Shown: piece by piece, positions 1 to 8,933 of the stretch
Layout of the letters: each line of letters opens with the position of its first letter
How positions within the stretch are numbered: the stretch's first letter is position 1
Assembly: GCA_030783905.1 (NCBI GenBank)
Contig: JAQAHH010000008.1
Coordinates: 1-64,000 of the forward strand
DNA from: Bisgaard Taxon 45
GTDB taxonomy: Bacteria; Pseudomonadota; Gammaproteobacteria; Enterobacterales; Pasteurellaceae
Direction of reading: 5' to 3'
Length of the DNA stretch: 64,000 nucleotides
The notes under the pieces: model-generated
What the model was told of the DNA's origin: nothing
The model's input: only the letters and a program-made list of their open reading frames with translations
Database searches by the model: none
Program-made: the position numbers and the translations under genes

Positions 1-106
1 GTGGTGAAGGTGAGGATTACTTAGAAGGTGGTGTTGGTCAAGATATTTTAGAGGGGGGACAGGGTAGTGATACCTATGTCTTTAGTAAGGGGCACGGTCA
101 AGATAT
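1..106 (+). repeat. Direct repeat copy 1 within RTX gene
   Basis: Bases 1-106 match bases 487-592 with two differences (positions 88 and 95). The copy probably continues left of the window. It encodes two nonapeptides and the TYVFSxGHGQD junction. Confidence 0.95.
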
Positions 107-938
107 ATTAAAAGATGAAGCGAATTACGGCGCACGCGATATCGATCGCTTAATTTTTACAGATGTGGCCTTAAATGAAGTGAAGTTTCGTCAGGAGGGC
201 GAGGATTTAGTGTTGTTTGGCTATCATAAAGAGGATTCTTTACGCCTGAAATACTTTTATTCAGATGCCCGTTATAAGTTAGAGCATATAACCTTTGCCG
301 ATCAGAGTTTTGATTTAGCGAGTTTACGACAAGTGACCTTACCGCTTTTTGGCAGTGCGGAAGATGATACGATTAATGATTGGTCAGGTAATAGCCGTAT
401 TGAGGCTGGGGCGGGCAATGATGTGGTACGCGGTAATGATGGGAATGATATTCTGTTGGGCGGTTTAGGAGATGACCGTTTATATGGTGGTGAAGGTGAG
501 GATTACTTAGAAGGTGGTGTTGGTCAAGATATTTTAGAGGGGGGACAGGGTAGTGATACCTATGTCTTTAGTAGGGGGCATGGTCAAGATATTATAGAAG
601 ATTATTCTTTTAATCATTTCGATAGTGATATTATTCGATTTGTTGATGTAAACATACCAGAGAAGCTGTGGTTTTCAAGAAGGGATAATAATTTGTTAAT
701 TACTAACTTGGATACAGCAGATACTTTGACTGTAAACAATTGGTATTTAAGTCAAAACTATCAAATTGAACGCATTGAATTAAGTGATGGTCGTTCATTA
801 GGCTCTAGTCAAGTAGAAAAACTTGTTTCTGCGATGGCAGAATTTGATGTTGAGCATAGTGGTGATGTACTTTCAGTTCCACAAGATGAAATGAGGAAAT
901 ACCTCAACACCTTATCTGTAGCAACTTATTATTCTTAG
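1..938 (+). CDS. RTX-type calcium-binding repeat protein, C-terminal part (5' end outside window)
   Basis: The frame starting at base 3 is open from the window edge to the TAG at 936-938, about 311 residues, so only the C-terminal end is present; the GTG at 165 is just an internal valine. The protein alternates glycine/aspartate-rich nonapeptides of the GGxGxDxL type (a run of about six at bases 390-545, a shorter run at the left edge) with a longer non-repetitive unit that begins TYVFSxGHGQD and ends near IExIxxxD. That unit resembles the haemolysin-type calcium-binding related domain. Such proteins are normally exported by type I secretion through an uncleaved C-terminal signal and fold on binding calcium outside the cell (family knowledge). 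No toxin, protease or adhesin domain is visible in this fragment, and no secretion genes follow, so the role is unknown. Confidence 0.85.
   Translation, partial: GEGEDYLEGGVGQDILEGGQGSDTYVFSKGHGQDILKDEANYGARDIDRLIFTDVALNEVKFRQEGEDLVLFGYHKEDSLRLKYFYSDARYKLEHITFADQSFDLASLRQVTLPLFGSAEDDTINDWSGNSRIEAGAGNDVVRGNDGNDILLGGLGDDRLYGGEGEDYLEGGVGQDILEGGQGSDTYVFSRGHGQDIIEDYSFNHFDSDIIRFVDVNIPEKLWFSRRDNNLLITNLDTADTLTVNNWYLSQNYQIERIELSDGRSLGSSQVEKLVSAMAEFDVEHSGDVLSVPQDEMRKYLNTLSVATYYS
487..592 (+). repeat. Direct repeat copy 2 within RTX gene
   Basis: Second copy, offset by exactly 486 bases (162 codons), which keeps the reading frame. Similarity stops abruptly at base 593, where the following 40-plus codons diverge. 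One difference changes Lys to Arg, the other is silent. Confidence 0.95.
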
Positions 939-956
939 TAATATATTCATCAGTAT

Positions 957-1009
957 GGATCTGTATTTCGGCAATATGCTACGATCTAAATTCGCTAGGA
1001 TACAGATCC
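957..1009. other. 10-bp inverted repeat between RTX gene and trhP
   Basis: GGATCTGTAT at 957-966 is perfectly complementary to ATACAGATCC at 1000-1009, with a 33-base spacer. There is no T-run on either side, so it does not look like a standard terminator even though it lies between two converging genes. Confidence 0.5.
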
Positions 1010-1032
1010 TGTTTGAGACTATATAGAAAAGA

Positions 1033-2403
1033 CTAAACTTTGTGTGGTTGACGTGTGTTGGTATTCACCAAATTACGCATGAGCAGCGCGTAGTCTAATT
1101 GCACATCTTCTGGCACGTCTAAAAAGACAAAATGCCCATCGCCTAAACCCGCTTCCACGTTTTCATTTTTACGGTTGAGCATCCGTTCGATTTTGAACAC
1201 AATGTTCCCTTTCGGGGTCATCATTTCCACTTCATCACCGAGTAAGAATTTATTTTTGACTGCCACTTCTGCCATACCTTGCTCATTACGTTTACCCGTG
1301 AATTCACCGACAAATTGTTGACGCTCCGAAATAGAGTAGCCGTAATCGTAGTTTTGGTATTCATCGTGAGTATGACGGCGTAAGAATCCTTCAGTATAAC
1401 CACGGTGGGCAAGGGATTCTAAGGTATCCATCAAACTCTCATCAAACGGTTTACCCGCTACTGCATCATCAATTGCTTTACGGTAAACTTGTGCGGTTCT
1501 CGCACAATAATAGAAGGATTTGGTACGCCCTTCGATTTTTAACGAATGTACGCCAAGTGCGGTGAGTTTTTCCACATGTTGTACCGCACGCAGATCTTTC
1601 GAGTTCATGATGTAAGTACCATGCTCATCTTCAAAGGCGGACATTTGTTCTTCAGGGCGTTGACTTTCCGCTAATAAAAAGACTTTACTGGTGGTGTCGC
1701 CTTCGCCAAGTGTCGGTGCTACATTTTTCACTGGAATTTCTTCACCCACATTCACAATGTTGCCGATGTCATCTTCTTTGGCTTCGGTTACACTGTATTC
1801 CCAACGGCACGCATTGGTACAGGTGCCTTGGTTTGGATCACGTTTATTAATATAGCCTGATAATAAACAACGTCCAGAATACGCCATGCATAATGCCCCA
1901 TGCACGAACACTTCAATTTCCATCTCTGGCACTTGTTGGCGAATTTCGGCAATTTCATCAAGGGACAATTCGCGCGATAAAATCACGCGAGTTAAGCCCA
2001 TTTGTTTCCAGAATTTTACCGATGCCCAGTTGACCGCATTGGCTTGTACCGAAAGGTGAATCGCCATATCTGGGAAATGTTCACGCACTAACATAATTAA
2101 GCCCGGATCCGACATAATTAACGCATCGGGTCCCATGGCAATGACCGGCTCTAAATCACGAATAAAGGTTTTCAGCTTGGAGTTATGTGGCGCAATATTG
2201 ACCACGACATAGAATTTTTTGCCTAAGGCGTGGGCTTCATCAATCCCAATTTTTAAATTAGCATGATTAAATTCATTGTTACGTACACGCAAGCTATAAC
2301 GTGGTTGCCCAGCATACACCGCATCGGCACCATAGGCAAAGGCATAGCGCATGTTTTTGAGTGAACCGGCTGGCGAGAGCAGTTCTGGTGTGAAAGTTGT
2401 CAT
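1033..2403 (-). CDS. trhP: tRNA hydroxylation protein TrhP (peptidase U32 family, YegQ)
   Basis: 456 residues, the usual length for YegQ/TrhP (the paralogue RlhA is much longer). The U32 signature is clear: FVHGALCMAYSGRC places cysteines at 172 and 179, and two more follow at 195 and 199, the four-cysteine set expected to hold an iron-sulfur cluster. TrhP acts in prephenate-dependent formation of 5-hydroxyuridine at tRNA position 34; U32 peptidase is the older family name and not the likely activity here. The ATG has a GGAT stretch a few bases upstream. It is a single gene, converging on the RTX gene and separated from the upstream gene by a terminator hairpin. Confidence 0.92.
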   Translation of the reverse strand: MTTFTPELLSPAGSLKNMRYAFAYGADAVYAGQPRYSLRVRNNEFNHANLKIGIDEAHALGKKFYVVVNIAPHNSKLKTFIRDLEPVIAMGPDALIMSDPGLIMLVREHFPDMAIHLSVQANAVNWASVKFWKQMGLTRVILSRELSLDEIAEIRQQVPEMEIEVFVHGALCMAYSGRCLLSGYINKRDPNQGTCTNACRWEYSVTEAKEDDIGNIVNVGEEIPVKNVAPTLGEGDTTSKVFLLAESQRPEEQMSAFEDEHGTYIMNSKDLRAVQHVEKLTALGVHSLKIEGRTKSFYYCARTAQVYRKAIDDAVAGKPFDESLMDTLESLAHRGYTEGFLRRHTHDEYQNYDYGYSISERQQFVGEFTGKRNEQGMAEVAVKNKFLLGDEVEMMTPKGNIVFKIERMLNRKNENVEAGLGDGHFVFLDVPEDVQLDYALLMRNLVNTNTRQPHKV

Positions 2404-2515
2404 AAATTATCCGTTAGTCTGATTACAAGTCAGTTACTCACTTAAGGTGAGCAATTCAAAGGGGGATATTGTAGGAGGATTTGTGATTTTGTAAAGGAAA
2501 AAGGGGCTGAAGTAA

Positions 2516-2555
2516 AAAGTGCGGTCGTTTTTTTACATTTTTTCGACCGCACTTT
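2516..2555 (-). terminator. Paired-uptake-word terminator downstream of the DUF945 gene
   Basis: AAAGTGCGGTCG (2516-2527) pairs perfectly with CGACCGCACTTT (2544-2555) over 12 bp. Read on the minus strand it is followed by a short T-run, fitting termination of the gene ending at 2592. Both arms carry an exact uptake word. Confidence 0.8.
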
Positions 2556-2591
2556 GCGCTGTGTTATGGGGCTTTCACCTCATCTCGTACA

Positions 2592-4691
2592 TCAGGGGGG
2601 AGAGTCATTCAAGGCTGGCGTTTTAGGCTGTTCTGTCTGTGGTTGACTTTCGTCAGCTTGCACCTCATGTTGTTGTGTTAATTTTGTCATGACCTCTTCA
2701 AAAGGCTGTGCATTAATGGTTTTTTGCCCATTCTTTTGCACATAATGAAGTAAATAGTTTTCATCACTTTCAATAAAGTAAGGCGCCAATTGACCATGTG
2801 GTTTTACCCATTGCGTTAGCGTCTGCCAAACTTTTGGGTTGGACAGTGAAGAGGTGTCTTTTTCATTTCTCACTAAGCCTTTCGCTAAGGCTAATTGGAA
2901 ATCAATATTCATGTTCTCCCATTGCATGATGGTTTCTAAACTACCGAATGAAAACGCCTTGGTTTTCTCTGGATTGAAATCGAATGCCAGTTTAGCACTC
3001 ACTGGGTAAGCTTGTGTGTTAGGAACGGTATCTAAAGAAAAACCTATTTTTGCATCAGTGATACTCGGATTGGTTTCCTTGGCAAAACTTTCTAACCATG
3101 TTTGGTAGGTTTTTTTAGAAAGATACATTGGACACAAGAGTTGGTAAGTTTGGTCATAGCATATGTCAAATGGGGAAGGGGTCACCCGTTTATTTAAATG
3201 AAATGGAATCTGGTAAGCAAACTCATTGATTTGTAAACCAAGTGGTTTATGGATCAGTTTTTTAATCGTGAGTGTTGAATGAGCATCATAATTTCCTTGT
3301 TGATTTTCATGGTGGTTGAGCGCCAGATCGTCTAATACCACATCGACATTAAATTTAGGGTTTGCGTAACTCAATGCCTCAACCTGTAAACGAAATTCAC
3401 GCTGTTCATTAACCTGTTGTGCTCTTTGTTTGAGTTTAGCCACAAAATCCGACTGGTCTTTTTCTGGGAAAGGGACTCGGGTTGAGACATCTTTGAAGAG
3501 GTGCGTATAAAAGTGCAGTAAATTGAGTTTTTCTGTCAAATTCATTTGGCTGATTTTTTGTGACAAGGTGAAACCTTTCAGATTAAAGTGCTCTTTGGGC
3601 GCACCATCGAGTGCTATTTTTCCAATGTTAACATCGAATTGCGTGTTGATATTTTGTTTATCCTTGCTGTCAGCAACGAAAGCAAGATGGAGATCATTGA
3701 CGTTAAAAAATTGGTTTAAACTGGCATTATTGGGCACGGACAATGCTTGAATGTTGATTTTCGTTTCGGTCGCATCATTATTAAAGAAACGTTCAGTCAG
3801 TAGGTATAACGCATCGGGTAAGGCTTTATTTTCTTCGACGACATTTTCAAAGGTTTTATAGAAACTTAATTGATTAGGCACGTTGCTTTGTTTACTACTA
3901 ATATCGAGACCCAGAATATCCACTGCATCTTTTTCTGTTGTTTTGTTTTTATTGGTTATTTTTACGGTTTCGCTTTTAACATGCGTATCTAAATCATAAA
4001 ACGCCTCATCAATCGTTTTATTTAAGCGATAGTGTGTTTTACCTAGTTCAATATGGGTATTTTCGCCATTTAATAAATAAATGTCGACATGTTTAATCTC
4101 AAGATCCAATTCTGCTAAATCATAATGATGTTCACCAACGGGAATGAGCACGGATTGACCACGTAATCCTTCAATTTTCGTTTTGGCATCGTAATTAAAG
4201 CCAGAAAGTTGGCTTTGGATTTCCATGAATTTGCTTTTAGTCGCAAAATTGATATTGATTTGCAAATCTTGTGGTTTATTGGCGAGATCCCTAAATTGGG
4301 TAGAAATATCGGATTGCAAATAGTCTCCAACCACAGAAAACTTACTATTAATACTATTTTTATCGATGGTGATATTCAGTTTTTTATTGAGCTCACGAAT
4401 TAAGGACGCAGGTAATTGGGATTCGGCAATAATGGTAAAAGGCAGTGCGGTCAGCTGAGTGGAAATAATATCGCTTTTTTGTTGTTGTGCGTCTTCAAGG
4501 GTAAATACTAATTCACGATGAAAGAAACTACGGCTTTTTTCAGTTGCATGTAAGGTAAGCTGATCTTTTAAATGATAGGGGAAACTTTGTAAAGTGCGGT
4601 CAATTTTATGATTCGTATAAAATTGTGCCGCACTCGCTAAGATAAGTGTAATACTGGATAAAATCAGTGTGATTTTAGCTTTTCTCTTCAT
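2592..4691 (-). CDS. YdgA/DUF945-like membrane-anchored protein
   Basis: I chose the ATG at 4691 (699 residues) because GGGGAAG lies just upstream; an in-frame ATG at 4703 has no ribosome binding site. The N-terminus is basic (MKRK) followed by one hydrophobic segment at about residues 5-24, so the protein is probably anchored in the inner membrane with a large periplasmic part. The rest is beta-rich-looking, hydrophilic and without catalytic motifs I can name. The pattern (short anchor, then long DUF945-type body with terms like the central LxL/NGE stretches) recalls E. coli YdgA, of about 500 residues; this one is some 200 residues longer. The C-terminus is rich in Gln, Glu and Pro. Function is unknown. 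An exact uptake word lies in the early coding region (4592-4600). Confidence 0.7.
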   Translation of the reverse strand: MKRKAKITLILSSITLILASAAQFYTNHKIDRTLQSFPYHLKDQLTLHATEKSRSFFHRELVFTLEDAQQQKSDIISTQLTALPFTIIAESQLPASLIRELNKKLNITIDKNSINSKFSVVGDYLQSDISTQFRDLANKPQDLQININFATKSKFMEIQSQLSGFNYDAKTKIEGLRGQSVLIPVGEHHYDLAELDLEIKHVDIYLLNGENTHIELGKTHYRLNKTIDEAFYDLDTHVKSETVKITNKNKTTEKDAVDILGLDISSKQSNVPNQLSFYKTFENVVEENKALPDALYLLTERFFNNDATETKINIQALSVPNNASLNQFFNVNDLHLAFVADSKDKQNINTQFDVNIGKIALDGAPKEHFNLKGFTLSQKISQMNLTEKLNLLHFYTHLFKDVSTRVPFPEKDQSDFVAKLKQRAQQVNEQREFRLQVEALSYANPKFNVDVVLDDLALNHHENQQGNYDAHSTLTIKKLIHKPLGLQINEFAYQIPFHLNKRVTPSPFDICYDQTYQLLCPMYLSKKTYQTWLESFAKETNPSITDAKIGFSLDTVPNTQAYPVSAKLAFDFNPEKTKAFSFGSLETIMQWENMNIDFQLALAKGLVRNEKDTSSLSNPKVWQTLTQWVKPHGQLAPYFIESDENYLLHYVQKNGQKTINAQPFEEVMTKLTQQHEVQADESQPQTEQPKTPALNDSPP

Positions 4692-4822
4692 ATTCTTCCC
4701 CATTTGAGTCAGTGAACTTGGCGATCGTGACTGGAAAGTATAGCGAATTCATAGACTAACTACAAATCGCATGGTTATTTTGATTATGAATTGAATTCAT
4801 TTTTGTAATGAAATTTTTGAAA

Positions 4823-4867
4823 TTGACACATATACCGTTTCTCATTAATTTAGCCATATAGACATCT
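4823..4867 (+). promoter_or_regulatory. metF promoter with MetJ-like box
   Basis: A perfect -35 TTGACA (4823-4828) is followed 17 bases later by a weak -10, TAATTT (4846-4851). AGACATCT at 4860-4867 matches the MetJ met-box AGACGTCT at 7 of 8 positions, and the adjoining octamer 4852-4859 matches at 5 of 8, giving the tandem arrangement MetJ uses. This suggests repression by MetJ with S-adenosylmethionine. Confidence 0.6.
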
Positions 4868-4891
4868 AAAACGGTTTTATATATGAGGTAA

Positions 4892-5782
<891 letters not shown>

Positions 5783-6125
5783 TCAATTGCCGTGTTAATC
5801 GCTAGATGAAAAGAGATAGCAGACAACAACACATCGTTTCGTATAGTATGCTGTGAAGTTTGTAAAAAAGAGAGAATCATCCTGTTTTGCAAGTGAACAG
5901 TAGAAAATTATAGAGACAGGCTGAGCCATATTTAGTGATAAATGCGATATTTTATCTAAAAATATGGCTATTTTTTTAGAATAATTTAACAATTTAGTGA
6001 TTTATTTTACATTTTATCCACATAAAAGGATTGCTATTTTGTTTAAAACTTGACATATTCATAGATGCTTATGCAAACAAAAAGTGCGTATTTTGCGCTC
6101 AATTAATAACATCCCGGAGTGAAAA
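5783..6125. other. 343-base intergenic region, metF to dppA
   Basis: No convincing gene. It holds the strong hairpin at 5924-5969 followed by a T-run (listed separately). The dppA promoter must lie here, but I cannot assign it: TTGACA at 6050-6055 has no acceptable -10 at 16-18 bases. A 65-codon minus-strand frame (5795-5992) starts with TTG, lacks a ribosome binding site and was not accepted. Confidence 0.5.
5924..5977 (+). terminator. Long imperfect hairpin plus T-run between metF and dppA
   Basis: Outer stem AGCCATATTT (5924-5933) with AAATATGGCT (5960-5969), a three-base internal loop on each side, inner stem GATAAA (5937-5942) with TTTATC (5951-5956), and loop 5943-5950. An A then seven Ts follow (5971-5977). 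It lies about 140 bases after the metF stop and 150 before dppA, so it may be a distant metF terminator, the end of a small RNA, or a dppA leader element. Confidence 0.7.
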
Positions 6126-7724
6126 ATGAAAAAATTAACAAAACTCTCTCTTGTCGCTTTAGCGATGACTTCGACGGCGGCCTTTGCTGCAAGTCCGAAA
6201 ACTTTTGTGTATTGTTCGGAAGCCTCGCCTGCTTATTTAAGCCCTGTGTTAAGTACAGATGGCGCCAGTATTGATGCCTCAGGTCAAGCGATTTTTAATG
6301 GTTTAACAACCTTTGAACGTGGTACAACAAATGTGATTCCTGCGTTAGCAGAAAAATGGGATGTGTCTGAAGATGGGAAAACCTATGTTTTCCACTTACG
6401 TAAGGGCGTGAAATTCCATAGTAATAAGGACTTTAAACCAACCCGTGATTTTAATGCAGATGACGTGGTGTTCTCCTTTAACCGTCAATTAGATCCAAAT
6501 CATCCTTACCACAAAGTGTCAGGTGGAAGCTATGAATACTTTATCGGTATGGATATGCAAAATATTATCAATAAAGTCGAAAAAGTGGATGATTATACGG
6601 TAAAAATCAGTTTAAACGTGCCGAATGCACCATTTTTAGCCAACTTAGCGATGGATTTTGCCTCCATTTATTCAGCGCAATATGCAGAGGCGATGGCAAA
6701 AGCTAAAACACCTGAAAAAATCGACAGTGCACCGATCGGTACGGGGCCATTTGAGTTTGTGTCTTACCAAAAAGATTCGACCGTACGTTTCAAAGCGTTT
6801 GAAAATTACTGGCAAGGTAAAGCCAAAATTGATCGTTTAGTGTTCTCAATTACACCTGATGCATCAGTACGTTACGCAAAATTACAAAAAGGTGAATGTC
6901 ATGCCGCCCCTTATCCAAATCCAGCGGATATTGCAAAATTAAAAGACGATCCAAATATTACGCTCTTGACAAAACCAGGTCTTAATATCGGTTATTTAAA
7001 CTTTAATGTACAAAAAGCCCCATTTGATAATGTGAAAGTACGTCAAGCGTTAAACTATGCTGTCAATAAAGCGGCAATCATTGAATCGGTGTATCAAGGT
7101 GCGGGTCAAGTGGCGAAAAACCCTATTCCACCAACAATGTGGTCTTATAACGATGATGTGAAAGACTATGCTTATGATCCTGAAAAAGCCAAAGCCTTGT
7201 TAAAAGAGGCGGGTTTTGAAAATGGTTTTGAAACGGATTTATGGGCCATGCCGGTGTCGCGTCCTTATAACCCAAATGCCCGTCGTATGGCAGAGCTCGT
7301 ACAAGCCGATTGGGAAAAAGTCGGTGTGAAGGCGAAAATTGTTAGCTATGAATGGGGTGAATATCTCAAACGTATGCGTGCTGGTGACCACCAAACAGGT
7401 ATGATGGGATGGACGGGGGACAATGGTGATCCAGATAACTTCTTAAATACCTTGCTAAGTTGTTCAGCGGTTGAATCCGGTTCTAACTATGCCAACTTCT
7501 GTCACAAAGAATTTAATGATTTAGTGACAAAAGCAGCACAAGTCACCGATCCGGCAGAGCGTACTGCTCTTTATCAACAAGCTCAGTTAGTATTTAAAGA
7601 GCAAGCGCCTTGGATTACGATCGCGCACTCCACGACCTATTTCCCTGTGCGTAAAGAAGTCAAAGGCTATGTCATCGATCCGTTTGGTTTACATAACTTC
7701 TATGCAGTTGAGTTAGAGAAGTAA
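6126..7724 (+). CDS. dppA: Dipeptide (and possibly haem) periplasmic binding protein
   Basis: 532 residues, close to E. coli DppA. It has a Sec signal peptide (MKKLTKLSL... to AFA, cleavage near residue 21) and no lipobox cysteine, unlike the H. influenzae homologue HbpA, which is a lipoprotein. The family 5 solute-binding fold is evident from GLTTFERGTT, YVFHLRKGVKFH, PIGTGPF and the FDNVKVRQALNYAVN motif. It captures dipeptides in the periplasm and hands them to DppBC; homologues also carry haem or 5-aminolevulinate. It heads a five-gene cluster on the plus strand; a hairpin separates it from dppB, as is common where the binding protein is made in excess. Confidence 0.93.
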   Translation: MKKLTKLSLVALAMTSTAAFAASPKTFVYCSEASPAYLSPVLSTDGASIDASGQAIFNGLTTFERGTTNVIPALAEKWDVSEDGKTYVFHLRKGVKFHSNKDFKPTRDFNADDVVFSFNRQLDPNHPYHKVSGGSYEYFIGMDMQNIINKVEKVDDYTVKISLNVPNAPFLANLAMDFASIYSAQYAEAMAKAKTPEKIDSAPIGTGPFEFVSYQKDSTVRFKAFENYWQGKAKIDRLVFSITPDASVRYAKLQKGECHAAPYPNPADIAKLKDDPNITLLTKPGLNIGYLNFNVQKAPFDNVKVRQALNYAVNKAAIIESVYQGAGQVAKNPIPPTMWSYNDDVKDYAYDPEKAKALLKEAGFENGFETDLWAMPVSRPYNPNARRMAELVQADWEKVGVKAKIVSYEWGEYLKRMRAGDHQTGMMGWTGDNGDPDNFLNTLLSCSAVESGSNYANFCHKEFNDLVTKAAQVTDPAERTALYQQAQLVFKEQAPWITIAHSTTYFPVRKEVKGYVIDPFGLHNFYAVELEK

Positions 7725-7767
7725 TGTCGCCCTAAGTGCGGTCAAGTTTTGTAACATTTCTTAGAAA

Positions 7768-7803
7768 TAGGATAGGACGGGCAGAGAGGCTTGTGCTATC
7801 CTA
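7768..7803 (+). other. Intercistronic hairpin between dppA and dppB
   Basis: TAGGATAG (7768-7775) pairs with CTATCCTA (7796-7803) around a 20-base loop; a T-rich stretch including seven Ts follows some 25 bases later. It fits partial termination or 3' protection of dppA mRNA. An exact uptake word lies at 7734-7742, just after the dppA stop. Confidence 0.5.
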
Positions 7804-7911
7804 CTTTGGATCTTATTTGTTCGTTTTTTTGACTGCTTATGTTTTTTCCTTCTAGGAGGAATAAGGGATTCAAAATTATAGATTCACAATTATAAATACA
7901 GCGAGTCTTCA

Positions 7912-8916
7912 ATGTTTCAATTTATTCTTAAACGTCTTTTAATGGTTATTCCAACGTTTATCGCAATAACCTTAATTACTTTTGCCTTAGTGCATATGAT
8001 CCCCGGTGATCCGATTGAAATTCGTATGGGGGAACGTGGGTTAACCCCTGAAGTCCATGCTGCAATGATGCAAAAACTGGGCTTGGATCGTCCCTTGCCT
8101 GAGCAATACCTAACCTATGTGAAAGGGGTCTTGCAAGGGGATTTGGGCACTTCATTTCGTAATAATGAACCTGTGTTAAAAGAGTTTTTTACCCTCTTTC
8201 CAGCGACCGTTGAGCTGGCCTTTTTTGCGTTATTGTGGTCGTTAATCTTGGGGATATTTTTAGGTGTCATCGCTGCAGTCAAAAAAGAGTCGTGGATCTC
8301 GCATACCGTGACTTCGCTATCCTTAACAGGCTATTCGATGCCGATTTTCTGGTGGGGATTGATTTTAATTCTTTATTTTTCTACGCCACTCGGTTTACCT
8401 GCTTCAGGTCGCTTACCCGCAGAATATTGGATTGAAGCGGACACAGGCTTTATGCTCATTGATACTTGGAACTCGGATGAGCCTGGTGCATTTCTCGCCG
8501 CGATTAAGTCACTTATCTTACCCGCCATTGTGCTGGGTACCATTCCGTTAGCCGTGATCACTCGAATGACCCGTTCTGCCATGTTAGAAGTGTTAGGCGA
8601 AGATTACATTCGGACGGCTAAAGCGAAGGGATTGAACACCACGCGTATCGTGATAGTGCATGCATTACGCAATGCGTTGATTCCTGTTGTCACGGTCGTC
8701 GGTTTGATTATTGGACAATTATTATCCGGTGCGGTATTAACTGAGAATATTTTCTCGTGGCCGGGTATTGGAAAATGGATTATTGATGCGATTAATTCGC
8801 GTGATTACCCTGTATTACAGGGCTCAGTGCTGATTATCGCCACATTAATTATTATTGTCAATTTAACCGTTGATGTATTTTATGGCATTGTTAATCCACG
8901 TATTCGCCATACTTAA
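7912..8916 (+). CDS. dppB: Dipeptide ABC transporter permease
   Basis: 334 residues with about six membrane segments. The N-terminal FILKRLLMVIPTF helix is typical of DppB/OppB permeases, and the EAA loop that contacts the ATPases is at EDYIRTAKAKGLN. It forms the inner-membrane channel with DppC. The gap after dppA is 187 bases, whereas dppC follows after 17 bases, so dppBCDF behave as one tight unit. Confidence 0.95.
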   Translation: MFQFILKRLLMVIPTFIAITLITFALVHMIPGDPIEIRMGERGLTPEVHAAMMQKLGLDRPLPEQYLTYVKGVLQGDLGTSFRNNEPVLKEFFTLFPATVELAFFALLWSLILGIFLGVIAAVKKESWISHTVTSLSLTGYSMPIFWWGLILILYFSTPLGLPASGRLPAEYWIEADTGFMLIDTWNSDEPGAFLAAIKSLILPAIVLGTIPLAVITRMTRSAMLEVLGEDYIRTAKAKGLNTTRIVIVHALRNALIPVVTVVGLIIGQLLSGAVLTENIFSWPGIGKWIIDAINSRDYPVLQGSVLIIATLIIIVNLTVDVFYGIVNPRIRHT

Positions 8917-8933
8917 TTTGATTGGAGTGAGAA

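Noticed and set aside
165-167. GTG as the start of the RTX gene
   Set aside because: The same frame is open to base 3 and encodes the same repeat family, so the gene simply continues beyond the left edge.
5795-5992. 65-codon minus-strand frame between metF and dppA
   Set aside because: TTG start without a ribosome binding site, low-complexity composition, and it spans the strong hairpin at 5924-5977.
6050-6075. TTGACA as the dppA -35
   Set aside because: No acceptable -10 at 16-18 bases; the only TAT-like element is 14 bases away.
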